Origin: Pseudomonas sp. 8AS
GTDB lineage: Bacteria; Pseudomonadota; Gammaproteobacteria; Pseudomonadales; Pseudomonadaceae
Direction: 5' to 3'
Assembly: GCF_902506505.1 (NCBI RefSeq)
Contig: NZ_LR733406.1
Location: 496,001 to 560,000, forward strand
DNA: 64,000 bases
The number at the start of each line of letters is the position of its first letter. Within the stretch, counting starts at the first letter, position 1. Under the pieces are notes generated by a model. The model worked only from the letters and a program-made list of their open reading frames with translations, searched no databases and had not been told where the DNA came from. Shown here piece after piece: positions 37,793 through 46,555 of this stretch. A program made the position numbers and the translations under genes.

Positions 37793-38065
37793 ATGCGTAA
37801 ACCCGAACTCGCCGCGGCCATCGCCGAAAAGGCTGATCTGACCAAAGACCAGGCCAATCGTGTACTCAACGCCGTTCTCGAAGAAATCACCGGCGCGCTG
37901 AACCGCAAGGACAGTGTGACTCTGGTTGGTTTCGGCACCTTCCTGCAGCGCCATCGCGGCGCCCGCACCGGGAAAAACCCGCAAACCGGCCAGCCGGTGA
38001 AGATCAAGGCCAGCAACACCGTGGCTTTCAAGCCGGGTAAGTCGCTGAAGGACGCCGTCAACTAA
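37793..38065 (+). CDS. hupB: HU DNA-binding protein, beta type
   Basis: A 90-residue histone-like protein (RKPELAAAIAEKADLTKDQANRVLN...). The DNA-clasping arm GARTGKNPQTGQPVKIKASNTVAFKPGK is complete, with the intercalating Pro in NPQTG. It compacts and bends DNA as a dimer. The ATG follows AAAGAGGCATCT. Strong terminator structures follow the stop. Confidence 0.97.
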   Translation: MRKPELAAAIAEKADLTKDQANRVLNAVLEEITGALNRKDSVTLVGFGTFLQRHRGARTGKNPQTGQPVKIKASNTVAFKPGKSLKDAVN

Positions 38066-38073
38066 GGCGTCCG

Positions 38074-38117
38074 GGTCCGGGGTCGCCAGGCTCCGGACCG
38101 CTTTTCCGCGGTTTTTC
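38074..38117 (+). terminator. hupB terminator
   Basis: GGTCCGG...CCGGACC followed by GCTTTT, overlapped by ACCGC/GCGGT followed by TTTTT. Two nested intrinsic terminators lie just after the hupB stop. Confidence 0.85.
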
Positions 38118-38201
38118 CTGCACCGTGCCAGGCAGGATGTAGTCCTTCCCGCAACCCGCTACAATGCGCCGCCGATTTCCCCGACTTCGAGGCTGTGCGC
38201 C

Positions 38202-38597
38202 ATGAAATTCCGCTTTCTCCTCTGGATGCTGGGCCGCCTGATGGCCAAGGCCAGCCGTACCAATCCTGACTTCCAGCAACAGCTGGCGGGCAAGGACATG
38301 GTGTTCCAGCTGCATACCCTGGATGGCAAGGTCTCGCGCCAGTACATCATCAAGGACCAGCGCATCACCAGCCGTGCCGGCAAGGCCGGCGAGCCGGCGT
38401 TCGCCATCGGCTTCAAGGATGCGCCGTACGGCTTCGCCACCATGAATGCGAAGAACAAGCAGCTGGCCTTCATGCAGGGCATCCAGAACAAGGACATCCA
38501 GATCCAGGGCAACCCGGCGCTGGTGATCTGGTTCCAGGGCCTGTTCAAGTACATCATGCCGAAGAAAAACAAGACTGCCGTCAAGAAAGCGGCCTGA
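38202..38597 (+). CDS. SCP2-like sterol-carrier-domain protein
   Basis: A 131-residue protein with a short hydrophobic N-terminus (KFRFLLWMLGRLMAKAS) and a pattern typical of SCP2 folds: VSRQYIIKDQRITSRAGKAGEPAFAIGFKDAPYGFATM, then a GNPALVIWFQGLFKYIMPKK tail. It has no visible catalytic residues; lipid binding is the likely role. From memory an orthologue sits after hupB in PAO1. Confidence 0.8.
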   Translation: MKFRFLLWMLGRLMAKASRTNPDFQQQLAGKDMVFQLHTLDGKVSRQYIIKDQRITSRAGKAGEPAFAIGFKDAPYGFATMNAKNKQLAFMQGIQNKDIQIQGNPALVIWFQGLFKYIMPKKNKTAVKKAA

Positions 38598-38670
38598 GGC
38601 CGACCCGGACGCTGGCCTGTGCCGTGGGCATTGGCTAGGCTGGGCCCTTTTTCCGCAAGCCGTGATCATC

Positions 38671-39402
38671 ATGCGTCTGCTGACATCCCTCTCCCTGCTC
38701 CTGCTCCTGGTGGCCCCGCTGCAGGCCGCGCCGCTCGAGCCCACGCTCAAGCGCGCGCTCGAACTGGCCGGCGTGCAGCTGCTCTGCGAGCAGACGCCGG
38801 CCCTGCTGCAGCGCGGCCTGCCCGCCGCCCAGCAGAAGCAGCTGGCCAAGGCCTTCAGCGCCGAGGCGCTGTGCGCCGACCTGGCCAAGCGCCTGGCCGG
38901 CGCATTGCCCCAGGCCCAGCTGGAGGCGGCGCTGCAGCTGCTCGACAGCCCGCTGGCCAGGCAGTTCAGCGAGGCCGAACGTACCCTGGGAGCCGACGGC
39001 GGCCTGGCCGCCTACCGTGCCCAGCTAGGCGAACGCCCGCCGCGGGCCGAGCGCCTGCAGCTGGTGCAGCGTCTGGATAAGGCCGCGCACACCACCGAGC
39101 TGGCCACCCTGCTGCGCTACGAGGTGGGCAAGACCCAGGCGCTGCTGGCCTTGCGCAGCCGCGGCGAGAATATTTCGGAGCAGGCCCTGGGCGAGCAGAC
39201 CGCGGCCCAGGTCGCCCCGCTGCGCGCTTCCAGTGCCAGTGGCGTGGAGGCCTTCATGCTCTACGCTTACCGCCAGTCGCCCAGCGTCCAGCTGGCCGAA
39301 TATGCTGCGCTGTATGAGCAGGACGCCGTGCGCGCCCTGCTCGACGCCAGTGTCCGCGAGCTGCCCAAGGTGTTCGCCGCCCGGCGCGCGCTGCTGAAAT
39401 AG
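38671..39402 (+). CDS. Hypothetical secreted helical protein
   Basis: A 243-residue protein. Signal peptide RLLTSLSLLLLLVAPLQAAP, then an all-helical, Ala/Leu/Gln-rich mature part (EPTLKRALELAGVQLLCEQTPALL...) with two Cys. It is weakly reminiscent of DUF2059-type periplasmic proteins, but I do not firmly recognise it. The ATG at 38671 is preferred over a GTG three codons upstream. A strong terminator follows. Confidence 0.75.
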   Translation: MRLLTSLSLLLLLVAPLQAAPLEPTLKRALELAGVQLLCEQTPALLQRGLPAAQQKQLAKAFSAEALCADLAKRLAGALPQAQLEAALQLLDSPLARQFSEAERTLGADGGLAAYRAQLGERPPRAERLQLVQRLDKAAHTTELATLLRYEVGKTQALLALRSRGENISEQALGEQTAAQVAPLRASSASGVEAFMLYAYRQSPSVQLAEYAALYEQDAVRALLDASVRELPKVFAARRALLK

Positions 39403-39417
39403 CCGGTGCTGACAGTC

Positions 39418-39442
39418 AAAAGGGGCCGCGAGGCCCCTTTTT
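39418..39442. terminator. Bidirectional intrinsic terminator
   Basis: AAAAGGGGCC-GCGA-GGCCCCTTTTT, a perfect stem with A and T runs on both sides, lies between the convergent hypothetical and HDOD genes and serves both strands. Confidence 0.93.
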
Positions 39443-39482
39443 CGTTACCCATCCCCGGAAAATACGGGGGGATCGTCGCCGC

Positions 39483-40892
39483 TCAGTGCGGGTGATGAAA
39501 CTGCGCCGCCAGTTCGCGCAGCGCCACTTCCGCCTGCAGCACCTTGTTCAGCGCGTCCTCGGCCTTGTCGCGGCTGATGCCCAGGCGCTCGAACAGCTCA
39601 TCCGGGATCTCGCCTTGCGGGCCGCTGCCGATGCCGCGGCTGCGCAGCAGGCTGACGGCCAGGCAGACCAGGTTCGGATAGGCGCTGTGCGGGCCGTCGT
39701 AGGTCGGGTCGTGCTGGAAGCGCAGGGCGCTGGCCAGCTCCTCGGGCATGTCCCAGAAACGCATCAGCCAGGCGCCGATCTGCTCGCGGGTGATACCCAG
39801 CAGGTGCTGCTCGATATAGCTCGGCGGCAGGTGCGGGTTGACCTCCAGGTGCCGGCAGATCAGCGAGAAGTGCGGCGGGAAGACATGGGCCAGGACCAGG
39901 TAGCCGAAGTTGTGCAGCAGCCCGGCGAGGTAGGTCAGGCCGGCTTCCGGGCGCTGCGCGCGCGGCATGGCACGGGTCAGGCCCTCGATCACCGCGGCGC
40001 TGTAGATCGCCTGCTGCCAGTAGGGGGTGGCCTGCTGCGGGTGGTCCTTGGGCAGGGACAGGGTCTTGCCCAGGGCCAGGCCGAGGGCCAGGTTGATCAC
40101 CAGGTCGAAGCCCAGCACGCGGACGATGGCGTCTTCCACCGAGCGGATCTTGCCGGGCGCGGCGTAGTAGGGCGAGGCGGCCCAGCTGACCACCTGGGCG
40201 GCCAGGGCCGGGTCGGTTTCGACCACGCCGGTGATGTCGTCCACCGTGGCATCCGGGTCGACGCGCAGCTTGATGATCTTCTGCGCGGTTTCCGGCAGCG
40301 GCGGAATCTCGATGGTTTCTTCCAGGCGCTGCTGGATGCGCCGGGCGGTGAAGGCCTGCACGGCCTGGGTGATTTCCGCGCGGTCGTCGTCCGGACGGTC
40401 GAGGTTGGGCTTGATCGCCAGCACCGGCTCGCCGAAGCGCGCGGCGCTGGCCTTGCTCAGCAGCACGCTCTTGTAGGCGTCGCTGGCGATTTCCAGCAGC
40501 ACGCCGGGTTCGCCGGATTCCACCAGCAGGCTGCTTTCTTGCAGCAGGCGCTCGTCGTACAGGCATGGCGAGCTGGTCAGCGGCGGCAGGCCCGGCAGGG
40601 CGCCGAGGCTGTGCTTGGCCAGCATGCGTTCCAGGCGCTCCGGCTTGACCGCCGCCAGCTTGCGCCCGGTCAGTTCGGTCAGGCGGTTGAGGTCGAGCAG
40701 CTGACTCTGCGGGAACAGCACCAGCAGGGCACCGACCGCGTCGTCGAGCAGCACTGCCTGCACCCGGCGGGCGGCCGGCAGACCGGCATGCTCGTGGCGT
40801 ACCGTGCAGGCCACGCCGAGCTTGTCCAGCAGCTGGAGGATCACCGCCGGCGGACGCGGCGCAGGGTCGGGGGCGAGGGCAACTTCGGTCAT
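39483..40892 (-). CDS. HDOD-domain protein with N-terminal YbaK-like domain
   Basis: A 469-residue protein. Residues ~10-150 resemble the aminoacyl-tRNA deacylase (YbaK/ProX) fold (LLDKLGVACTVRHEHAG...GALLVLFPQSQLLDLNRL). The rest is an HDOD domain (~195-400: IEIPPLPETAQKIIKLRVDPDATVDDITGVVETDPALAAQVVSWAAS) with a modified HD site (LLHNFGYLVLAHVFP). HDOD proteins often act in c-di-GMP or stress signalling without enzymatic HD activity. ATG at 40892 is chosen; one three codons upstream (40901) is possible. It lies downstream of recG on the same strand. Confidence 0.87.
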   Translation of the reverse strand: MTEVALAPDPAPRPPAVILQLLDKLGVACTVRHEHAGLPAARRVQAVLLDDAVGALLVLFPQSQLLDLNRLTELTGRKLAAVKPERLERMLAKHSLGALPGLPPLTSSPCLYDERLLQESSLLVESGEPGVLLEIASDAYKSVLLSKASAARFGEPVLAIKPNLDRPDDDRAEITQAVQAFTARRIQQRLEETIEIPPLPETAQKIIKLRVDPDATVDDITGVVETDPALAAQVVSWAASPYYAAPGKIRSVEDAIVRVLGFDLVINLALGLALGKTLSLPKDHPQQATPYWQQAIYSAAVIEGLTRAMPRAQRPEAGLTYLAGLLHNFGYLVLAHVFPPHFSLICRHLEVNPHLPPSYIEQHLLGITREQIGAWLMRFWDMPEELASALRFQHDPTYDGPHSAYPNLVCLAVSLLRSRGIGSGPQGEIPDELFERLGISRDKAEDALNKVLQAEVALRELAAQFHHPH

Positions 40893-40995
40893 GGGCAACA
40901 TCCGGCAGGGGAACTACTGGCTGGGAGTATAACCAGCCGCTCGCGCGCGCGTGGCTGCCGCCGGACAGGTGACCAGCGGTGCGCTGTCGATTGGC

Positions 40996-43071
40996 TCACA
41001 CTTGGCCATACTGCTGGCCATGCCGCAGCCAGCGCTCGAGCAGCGGGCTGACGTGTTGCGGCCAGTGCTGCAGCAGGCTCTGCGCGGCGTCGCGCACGGC
41101 CGGCAGCAGGTCGGCGTCGCGCATCAGGTCGGCCACCTTGAACTGCAGCAGGCCGGTCTGGCGGGTGCCGAGCATCTCGCCGGGGCCGCGCAGTTCCAGG
41201 TCTTTCTCGGCGATCACGAAGCCGTCGCAGGTCTCGCGCATGATCCCCAGGCGTGCGCGGCCCAGCTGCGACAGCGGCGCGTGGTAGAGCAGCACGCAGT
41301 GGCTGGCCGCGCTGCCGCGACCGACCCGGCCGCGCAGCTGGTGCAGCTGGGCCAGGCCCAGGCGCTCGGGGTTCTCGATGATCATCAGGCTGGCGTTGGG
41401 CACGTCGACGCCGACCTCGATCACCGTGGTAGCGACCAGCAACTGCAGCTCGCCGCGCTTGAACTCGTCCATGATCGCGGCCTTCTCGGCCGGCTTCATG
41501 CGCCCGTGGATCAGGCCGACACGCAGCTCGCCGAGGGCGCTGGACAGCTCCTCGTAGCTGGTCTCGGCGGCCTGGCAGGTGAGCTCTTCGGATTCCTCGA
41601 TCAGCGTGCACACCCAGTAGGCCTGGCGCCCCTCGCGGCAGGCGGCGCGCACCCGCTCGACCACTTCGATGCGGCGGCTGTCGGCGACCAGTACGGTGTT
41701 CACCGGCGTGCGTCCCGGCGGCAGTTCGTCGAGGATCGAAGTGTCGAGGTCGGCGTAGGCGCTCATCGCCAGGGTGCGCGGGATGGGCGTGGCGGTCATG
41801 ATCAGCTGGTGCGGGCAGAGGCGGCCGTTGATGCCTTTCTGGCGCAGGGCCAGGCGCTGCTGCACGCCGAAACGGTGCTGCTCGTCGATGATCGCCAGGG
41901 CCAGACGCTGGAACTGCACTTCGTCCTGGAACAGGGCGTGGGTGCCGACCACCATCGGCGCGCCCGCGGCGATCTGCTCCAGCGCGGCAACTCGGGCCTT
42001 GCCCTTGAGCTTGCCGGCCAGCCAGGCGACCTCGATGCCCAGCGGCGCCAGCCAGCGCGAGAAGTTGAGGAAGTGCTGCTCGGCGAGGATCTCGGTGGGC
42101 GCCATCAGCGCCACCTGGTAGCCGGCTTCCAGGGCCTGCAGGGCGGCGAGGGCGGCGACCACGGTCTTGCCGGCGCCGACGTCGCCCTGCACCAGGCGCA
42201 GCATGGGCTCGTCCTGGGACAGGTCGTAGGCGATCTCCGCGCCGACCCGCTGCTGTGCGCCGGTGGGGGCGAAGCCGAGGTTCTGCAGGAACAGCTGCGG
42301 CAGGCGCTTGGCCAGCGGCAGGCGCGGCGCCTGCTGGGCGCGGACCTGCTCGCGCAGGCGCTGCAGCGACAGCTGGTGGGTCAGCAGTTCCTCGAAGGCC
42401 AGGCGGTGCTGGGCCCAGTGCCGCCCTTCGGCCAGTTCTTCCAGGTCGGCATCCGGCGGCGGCCGGTGCAGGTAGCGGATCGCCTCGTCCAGCGGGCCGA
42501 GGCGGTAGTCGCGGGCCAGTTCGGCCGGCAGCCAGTCCGGCAGGCTATGCGGGCCGAGACGGGCCAGGGCCAGCTGGCTGAGGCTGCGCAGGCGCTGCTG
42601 GGTGAGGCCTTCGGTGGTCGGGTAGATCGGCGTCAGGGTCTGCTCCACCGGCGCCACTTCGTCGGCGCCCAGGGCGCGGTATTCCGGGTGGTAGATCTCC
42701 AGGCCGGAGGCGCCGGGGCGCGCCTCGCCGTAGCAGCGCACGTGGGTGCCGCGCTTGAGGCCGTCACGCTGGGCCTGGCTGAAGTGGTAGAAGCGCAAGG
42801 ATAGGGTGCCGCTCCCGTCCTGCAGGCGCACCAAGAGGCTGCGGCGCTTGCCCATGACGATATCGGCGCCGGCCACCACGCCTTCGATCACCGCGTCCTG
42901 GCCGGGGCGCAGGGCGCCGATCGGCACCACGCGGGTGCGATCCTGGTAGCGCAGGGGCAGGTGGAACAGCACGTCCTGCAGGGTTTCCAGGCCGACCCTG
43001 GCGAGTTTTTCCGCCAGCGCCGCGCCCACTCCCTTGAGCGCGGTGACCGGTACCCGGGCCAGTTCGGTCAT
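40996..43071 (-). CDS. recG: RecG, ATP-dependent DNA helicase
   Basis: A 691-residue helicase, the usual RecG length. An N-terminal wedge/OB domain (KGVGAALAEKLARVGLETLQDVLFHLPLRYQD...) is followed by superfamily 2 motifs: MLRLVQGDVGAGKTVVA (I), IIDEQHRFGVQQR (II, DEQH), MTATPIPRTLA (III), and late GRVGRGS (VI) with TRG-like tail. It reverses stalled forks and processes recombination intermediates. Its ATG overlaps the oxyR stop by 4 bp (ATGA); the 14-residue extension upstream is not used. Confidence 0.97.
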   Translation of the reverse strand: MTELARVPVTALKGVGAALAEKLARVGLETLQDVLFHLPLRYQDRTRVVPIGALRPGQDAVIEGVVAGADIVMGKRRSLLVRLQDGSGTLSLRFYHFSQAQRDGLKRGTHVRCYGEARPGASGLEIYHPEYRALGADEVAPVEQTLTPIYPTTEGLTQQRLRSLSQLALARLGPHSLPDWLPAELARDYRLGPLDEAIRYLHRPPPDADLEELAEGRHWAQHRLAFEELLTHQLSLQRLREQVRAQQAPRLPLAKRLPQLFLQNLGFAPTGAQQRVGAEIAYDLSQDEPMLRLVQGDVGAGKTVVAALAALQALEAGYQVALMAPTEILAEQHFLNFSRWLAPLGIEVAWLAGKLKGKARVAALEQIAAGAPMVVGTHALFQDEVQFQRLALAIIDEQHRFGVQQRLALRQKGINGRLCPHQLIMTATPIPRTLAMSAYADLDTSILDELPPGRTPVNTVLVADSRRIEVVERVRAACREGRQAYWVCTLIEESEELTCQAAETSYEELSSALGELRVGLIHGRMKPAEKAAIMDEFKRGELQLLVATTVIEVGVDVPNASLMIIENPERLGLAQLHQLRGRVGRGSAASHCVLLYHAPLSQLGRARLGIMRETCDGFVIAEKDLELRGPGEMLGTRQTGLLQFKVADLMRDADLLPAVRDAAQSLLQHWPQHVSPLLERWLRHGQQYGQV

Positions 43072-43997
43072 GCCGGCAGGGCTTGACCTTGCGGACGCGC
43101 GGCCACCGAGCACAGGCGGATCGAATCGGCGAGCAGCTCGATGGCCTTGGGCCGCGGGAAGCTGGCGCGCCAGGCGATGGCCACGGTGCGGAACGGCACC
43201 GGCGGGGTCAGTGGGCGCACCTCGATCACGCCGGGGGCGTAGTGGTGGCTGTCCACCGCGGAGAACGGCAGGATCGAGATGCCGAGGCCCGAGGCGACCA
43301 TGTGGCGGATGGTTTCCAGCGAGCTGGACTCAATGGTGGTGTGCTTGTTTTCTTCGCTCTTGCGCGTGGCCGGGCAGGCTTCCAGCACCTGGTCGCGGAA
43401 GCAGTGGCCTTCGCCGAGCAGCAGCAGGCTCTTGTCGTTGAGCAGGCTGGCGTCGATGTGTTCCTTGGCGGTCCAGGGGTGGCCGGCCGGCATCAGCACG
43501 TAGAACGGCTCGTCGTACAGCGCCTTGGTCAGCACGTCGGCCTCGACGAACGGCAGGGCGATGATGATCGCGTCCAGCTCGCCGGTGCGCAGCTTGTCGC
43601 GCAGCACGTGGGTGAAGTTTTCCTCGATGTACAGCGGCATGTCCGGGGCGACCCGGTGCAGCTGCGGGATCAGGTGGGGGAACAGGTAGGGGCCGACCGT
43701 GTAGATGGCGCCAATCTTCAGTGGTGCGGTGAGCTGGTTCTTGCCGGCCTGGGCCAGCTCGCGGATGCCCTGGGCCTGCTCCAGCACCTTCTGCGCCTGG
43801 GTGACGATGCCTTCGCCGACCGGGGTCAGGCGCACCGCGCTCTTGCTGCGCTCGAAGATCAGCACGCCGAGCTCGTCCTCGAGCTTCTTCACCCCCACCG
43901 AGAGGGTCGGCTGGCTGACATGGCAACGCTCGGCGGCCCGGCCGAAATGCTGTTCCTGGGCGAGGGTGACGATGTAGCGCAGTTCGGTAAGGGTCAT
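43068..43997 (-). CDS. oxyR: OxyR, hydrogen-peroxide-sensing LysR-type regulator
   Basis: A 309-residue LysR-family activator with an N-terminal HTH (TLTELRYIVTLAQEQHFGRAAERCHVSQPTLSVGVKKLE). The redox pair lies at Cys199 and Cys208 (GHCFRDQVLEACP), exactly the E. coli positions, which identifies it as OxyR rather than a generic LysR protein. On peroxide the disulfide forms and catalase/ahpC-type genes are induced. It overlaps recG by 4 bp, so a single transcript is likely. Confidence 0.97.
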   Translation of the reverse strand: MTLTELRYIVTLAQEQHFGRAAERCHVSQPTLSVGVKKLEDELGVLIFERSKSAVRLTPVGEGIVTQAQKVLEQAQGIRELAQAGKNQLTAPLKIGAIYTVGPYLFPHLIPQLHRVAPDMPLYIEENFTHVLRDKLRTGELDAIIIALPFVEADVLTKALYDEPFYVLMPAGHPWTAKEHIDASLLNDKSLLLLGEGHCFRDQVLEACPATRKSEENKHTTIESSSLETIRHMVASGLGISILPFSAVDSHHYAPGVIEVRPLTPPVPFRTVAIAWRASFPRPKAIELLADSIRLCSVAARPQGQALPA

Positions 43998-44072
43998 AGT
44001 CTGAATCCATTGAGATGCGCTCAAGCATAGCGGCTGTCTTCAATGGAACCAACTGTCCCGGAGCAGTTGCCA

Positions 44073-44094
44073 GGTGCGCGCGGCGCACCCTACG
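44073..44094. repeat. REP-like family 1 half element
   Basis: GGTGCGCG followed by CGGCGCACCCTACG, identical to the right half of the element at 27383-27431. It lies just beyond the tonB stop, between tonB and oxyR. Confidence 0.65.
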
Positions 44095-44103
44095 GGTGTG
44101 TGC

Positions 44104-44832
44104 TCAACGCCGGTCGAGGGAATAGACGAAGGGCGCGACGATTTCCAGCTGGCCGTTCTGCAGCATCTCGGCCGGCGGTGGCGGCAGCGGCTGGGCGCGG
44201 CGGATCATCTCCAGGGTGGCGCGGTCCAGCGAGGCGCTGCCGGAGCGGCCGGCGAGAGCGTAGGAGAGCACCTTGCCGCGGCCGTCGACCACGAAACGCA
44301 GCCGGTTGACGCCCTCGAAGCCGCGCCGGCGGGCGTCGTCCGGGTAGCGCTTGTAGCGGCTCAGGTGGCTGAGCAGCTTGCTCTGCCAGCTGATCTCGGC
44401 CTTGCTCGGCGCGCTGACCGCGGCCTGCTGCGGGGCGGCCGGCTTGGCATCGGCGGCGGCCACCGGCGCCGGCGGGGTGTCCGGCGGCGGGTTGTCCGCC
44501 GGCTTGACCTGCGGTTTGGGCTCGACCGGCTGGGGCGGGCGTGGCTTGGGCTGGGGCTTCGGCGGGGCGACGGCCAGCTTCGGCTTCGGCGCCTCGACCA
44601 GCTTGGGCTGCGGCTCCGGCTCCGGCGGCTGGACCTGCGGCGGTGGCGGCGGGGCCGGCTTGGGCGCGGCGGCCAGCGGCTCCAGCTCGATCAGCATGGC
44701 CGCCGGCGGCACTGCCAGCGGCATGGCCTGCGGGCGCCAGTACAGGGCCCAGAGGAACAGGCCGAGGTGCAGGGCGAGCACGAGGACCAGGCTGACGCCC
44801 CACAGCGGCAGCTTGCGCAGGCTGCTGCTCAT
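44104..44832 (-). CDS. tonB: TonB energy transducer
   Basis: A 242-residue protein. One N-terminal helix (LWGVSLVLVLALHLGLFLWAL, with the SxxxH-type face), a Pro/Lys/Glu-rich periplasmic spacer (~60-150) and a C-terminal TonB domain (LSRYKRYPDDARRRGFEGVNRLRFVVDGRGKV...LDRATLEMIRRAQPLPPPP). It carries proton-motive energy from ExbB-ExbD to outer-membrane siderophore or vitamin B12 receptors. The start overlaps exbD by 4 bp. Fur-like sites lie before exbB. Confidence 0.95.
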   Translation of the reverse strand: MSSSLRKLPLWGVSLVLVLALHLGLFLWALYWRPQAMPLAVPPAAMLIELEPLAAAPKPAPPPPPQVQPPEPEPQPKLVEAPKPKLAVAPPKPQPKPRPPQPVEPKPQVKPADNPPPDTPPAPVAAADAKPAAPQQAAVSAPSKAEISWQSKLLSHLSRYKRYPDDARRRGFEGVNRLRFVVDGRGKVLSYALAGRSGSASLDRATLEMIRRAQPLPPPPAEMLQNGQLEIVAPFVYSLDRR

Positions 44833-45254
44833 TGGCCGCCGACCGTTTCCAGGCCGACCAGGCCGATCTTCAGGTAGCCGGCGCCGCGCAGGTTGTCCAT
44901 CACGGCCATCAGCTCGGCGTAGTCCACGCCCTTGTCGCCACGGACGAAGATGGTCTTGTCCTTGTCGGCACCGGTCAGCCGGTCCAGGGCGCTGCCGAGC
45001 TGGGCGGCTGCGACCTGCTGGTTGTCGAGGAACAGGCTGCTGTCCGCCTTGATGCTCAGGTAGATCGGCTTGTCCGGACGCGGCGCCGGTTTGGCCGTGG
45101 AGGCCGGCAGGTCAACCTTGACGTCGACGGTGGCCAGCGGCGCGGCGACCATGAAGATGATCAGCAGCACCAGCATCACGTCGATGAAGGGGGTGACGTT
45201 GATCTCGTGGTTTTCCTGGAGATCGTCGCCACCTTCTTTCAAATGCAGGCCCAT
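44829..45254 (-). CDS. exbD: ExbD, TonB complex proton-channel subunit
   Basis: A 141-residue protein with a single helix bearing the essential Asp (INVTPFIDVMLVLLIIFMVAAPL) and a periplasmic domain (DKTIFVRGDKGVDYAELMAVMDNLRGAG). Length matches ExbD. It is 3 bp from exbB and overlaps tonB, so the three are translationally linked. Confidence 0.97.
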   Translation of the reverse strand: MGLHLKEGGDDLQENHEINVTPFIDVMLVLLIIFMVAAPLATVDVKVDLPASTAKPAPRPDKPIYLSIKADSSLFLDNQQVAAAQLGSALDRLTGADKDKTIFVRGDKGVDYAELMAVMDNLRGAGYLKIGLVGLETVGGQ

Positions 45255-45257
45255 GGC

Positions 45258-46367
45258 TCAGACCGCCTTGACCATGTGCGGTGGCGCGCTGCGCTCGGGC
45301 ACGGCCGGCAGGTCGAGGTCGCGGCTGACCAGCAGCAGCACCTGGGCCGAGGCATCGGCGACCTGCGCCTTGTAGCTGGCGATGGAACGGGCGAAGACGT
45401 TGTAGATGATCACCGCGGGAATCGCCGCGACCAGGCCCAGGGCGGTGGCCAGCAGGGCTTCGGCGATGCCTGGGGCGACCACGGCGAGGTTGGTGGTCTG
45501 CGATTTGGCGATGCCGATGAAGCTGTTCATGATGCCCCAGACGGTGCCGAACAGGCCGACGAAGGGCGCGGTGGAACCGATGGTGGCGAGCACGCCGGTG
45601 CCCTTGCTCATCTCGCGGCCGCAGGCGGCGACCAGGCGCTCCAGACGGAAGCTGACCCGTTCCTTGATGCCGTCCTTCTCCTTGCTGCCGGCGGAGAGCT
45701 TCAGCTCCTCGCGGGCGTCATCGATCAGCAGGGCGCTGAAGCTGTGCTTGGCGCGGGCCTGCTCGGCGGCCTGGTTGAGGTTGCGTGCACTCTTCAGGTC
45801 GAGCAGTTCGCGCTGCAGGCGGCGGCGCGCGCTGACCAGTTCCAGGCTCTTGGCGATCCAGATGGTCCAGGTCAGCACCGAGGCCAGCATCAGGCCGATC
45901 ATCACCGTCTTCACCACCACGTCGGCGTTCTGGTACATGCCCCAGGGCGACAGGTCGTGGGCGCCTTCCTCGGTGGCGGCCGGTTGCTGGCCCAGGGCGT
46001 CCAGCGCCTGCAGGGCGGCGACCAGCTGCTGCGCGTCGGCCTCGGCGATGCCGTGGTCCTGCATGAACTGCTGCTGCACAGCGCCGATCTGCTCGGCGCT
46101 GGCCTGCTCGCCGAGGGCGGCGATCTTCTCGCGCAGGGCGTTCAACCTGGGGTCTGCGCTGGCGGCCGGGGCCGCGGCGCTGGGATCGGGCTGGCCAGAG
46201 GCGGTGGCCGGAGCGCTCTGCTGGACGGCCGGCGCCGGCGCGGCGGGGACTTCTTCGGCGTAGCCGACAACCGGCAGCAGCAGGCCGAACAGGGCCAGGG
46301 CGAGCCGGCGCAGCAGCACTTGCGCGGTGGCGGCGATGGAGTGGGCGGGTTGGCTGAATGGGTTCAT
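45258..46367 (-). CDS. exbB: ExbB, TonB complex proton-channel subunit, long form
   Basis: A 369-residue protein. Signal-like N-terminal helix (VLLRRLALALFGLLLPVVGYAEE), a ~100-residue Ala/Gln/Pro-rich periplasmic region found in pseudomonad ExbB, then the MotA/TolQ/ExbB core with three helices (DVVVKTVMIGLMLASVLTWTIWIAK; GVLATIGSTAPFVGLFGTVWGIMNSF; GIAEALLATALGLVAAIPAVIIYN). The ATG at 46367 (MNPFSQ) is chosen over the longer frame, whose N-terminus lies in the promoter. It heads the exbB-exbD-tonB operon. Confidence 0.95.
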   Translation of the reverse strand: MNPFSQPAHSIAATAQVLLRRLALALFGLLLPVVGYAEEVPAAPAPAVQQSAPATASGQPDPSAAAPAASADPRLNALREKIAALGEQASAEQIGAVQQQFMQDHGIAEADAQQLVAALQALDALGQQPAATEEGAHDLSPWGMYQNADVVVKTVMIGLMLASVLTWTIWIAKSLELVSARRRLQRELLDLKSARNLNQAAEQARAKHSFSALLIDDAREELKLSAGSKEKDGIKERVSFRLERLVAACGREMSKGTGVLATIGSTAPFVGLFGTVWGIMNSFIGIAKSQTTNLAVVAPGIAEALLATALGLVAAIPAVIIYNVFARSIASYKAQVADASAQVLLLVSRDLDLPAVPERSAPPHMVKAV

Positions 46368-46445
46368 GCTGGCCGGACCTGAAGAAGGAAAAGAGCGTTG
46401 GCGGCCACCGGCGCAGGAGCGCGGTGGAGCAAAAGTGCCGGCATT

Positions 46446-46488
46446 ATTGCAAGTAATTCTTGTTAACAAAAGAGTAATTCGCATTTAC
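46446..46488 (-). promoter_or_regulatory. Probable Fur-binding region before exbB
   Basis: Two AT-rich imperfect Fur-type sequences: ATTGCAAGTAATTCTTGTT (46446-46464) and AAAGAGTAATTCGCATTTA (46469-46487). This is the only AT-rich stretch between exbB and the divergent epimerase gene. Match to the Fur consensus is partial, but the context (TonB system) supports it. Confidence 0.5.
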
Positions 46489-46555
46489 ATCTCCCGGCAC
46501 TTGGCCGCCGGAGCCCCTGGCGCTAGGCTGGGCGCCCTGTTTCATGGAGTTGAGC

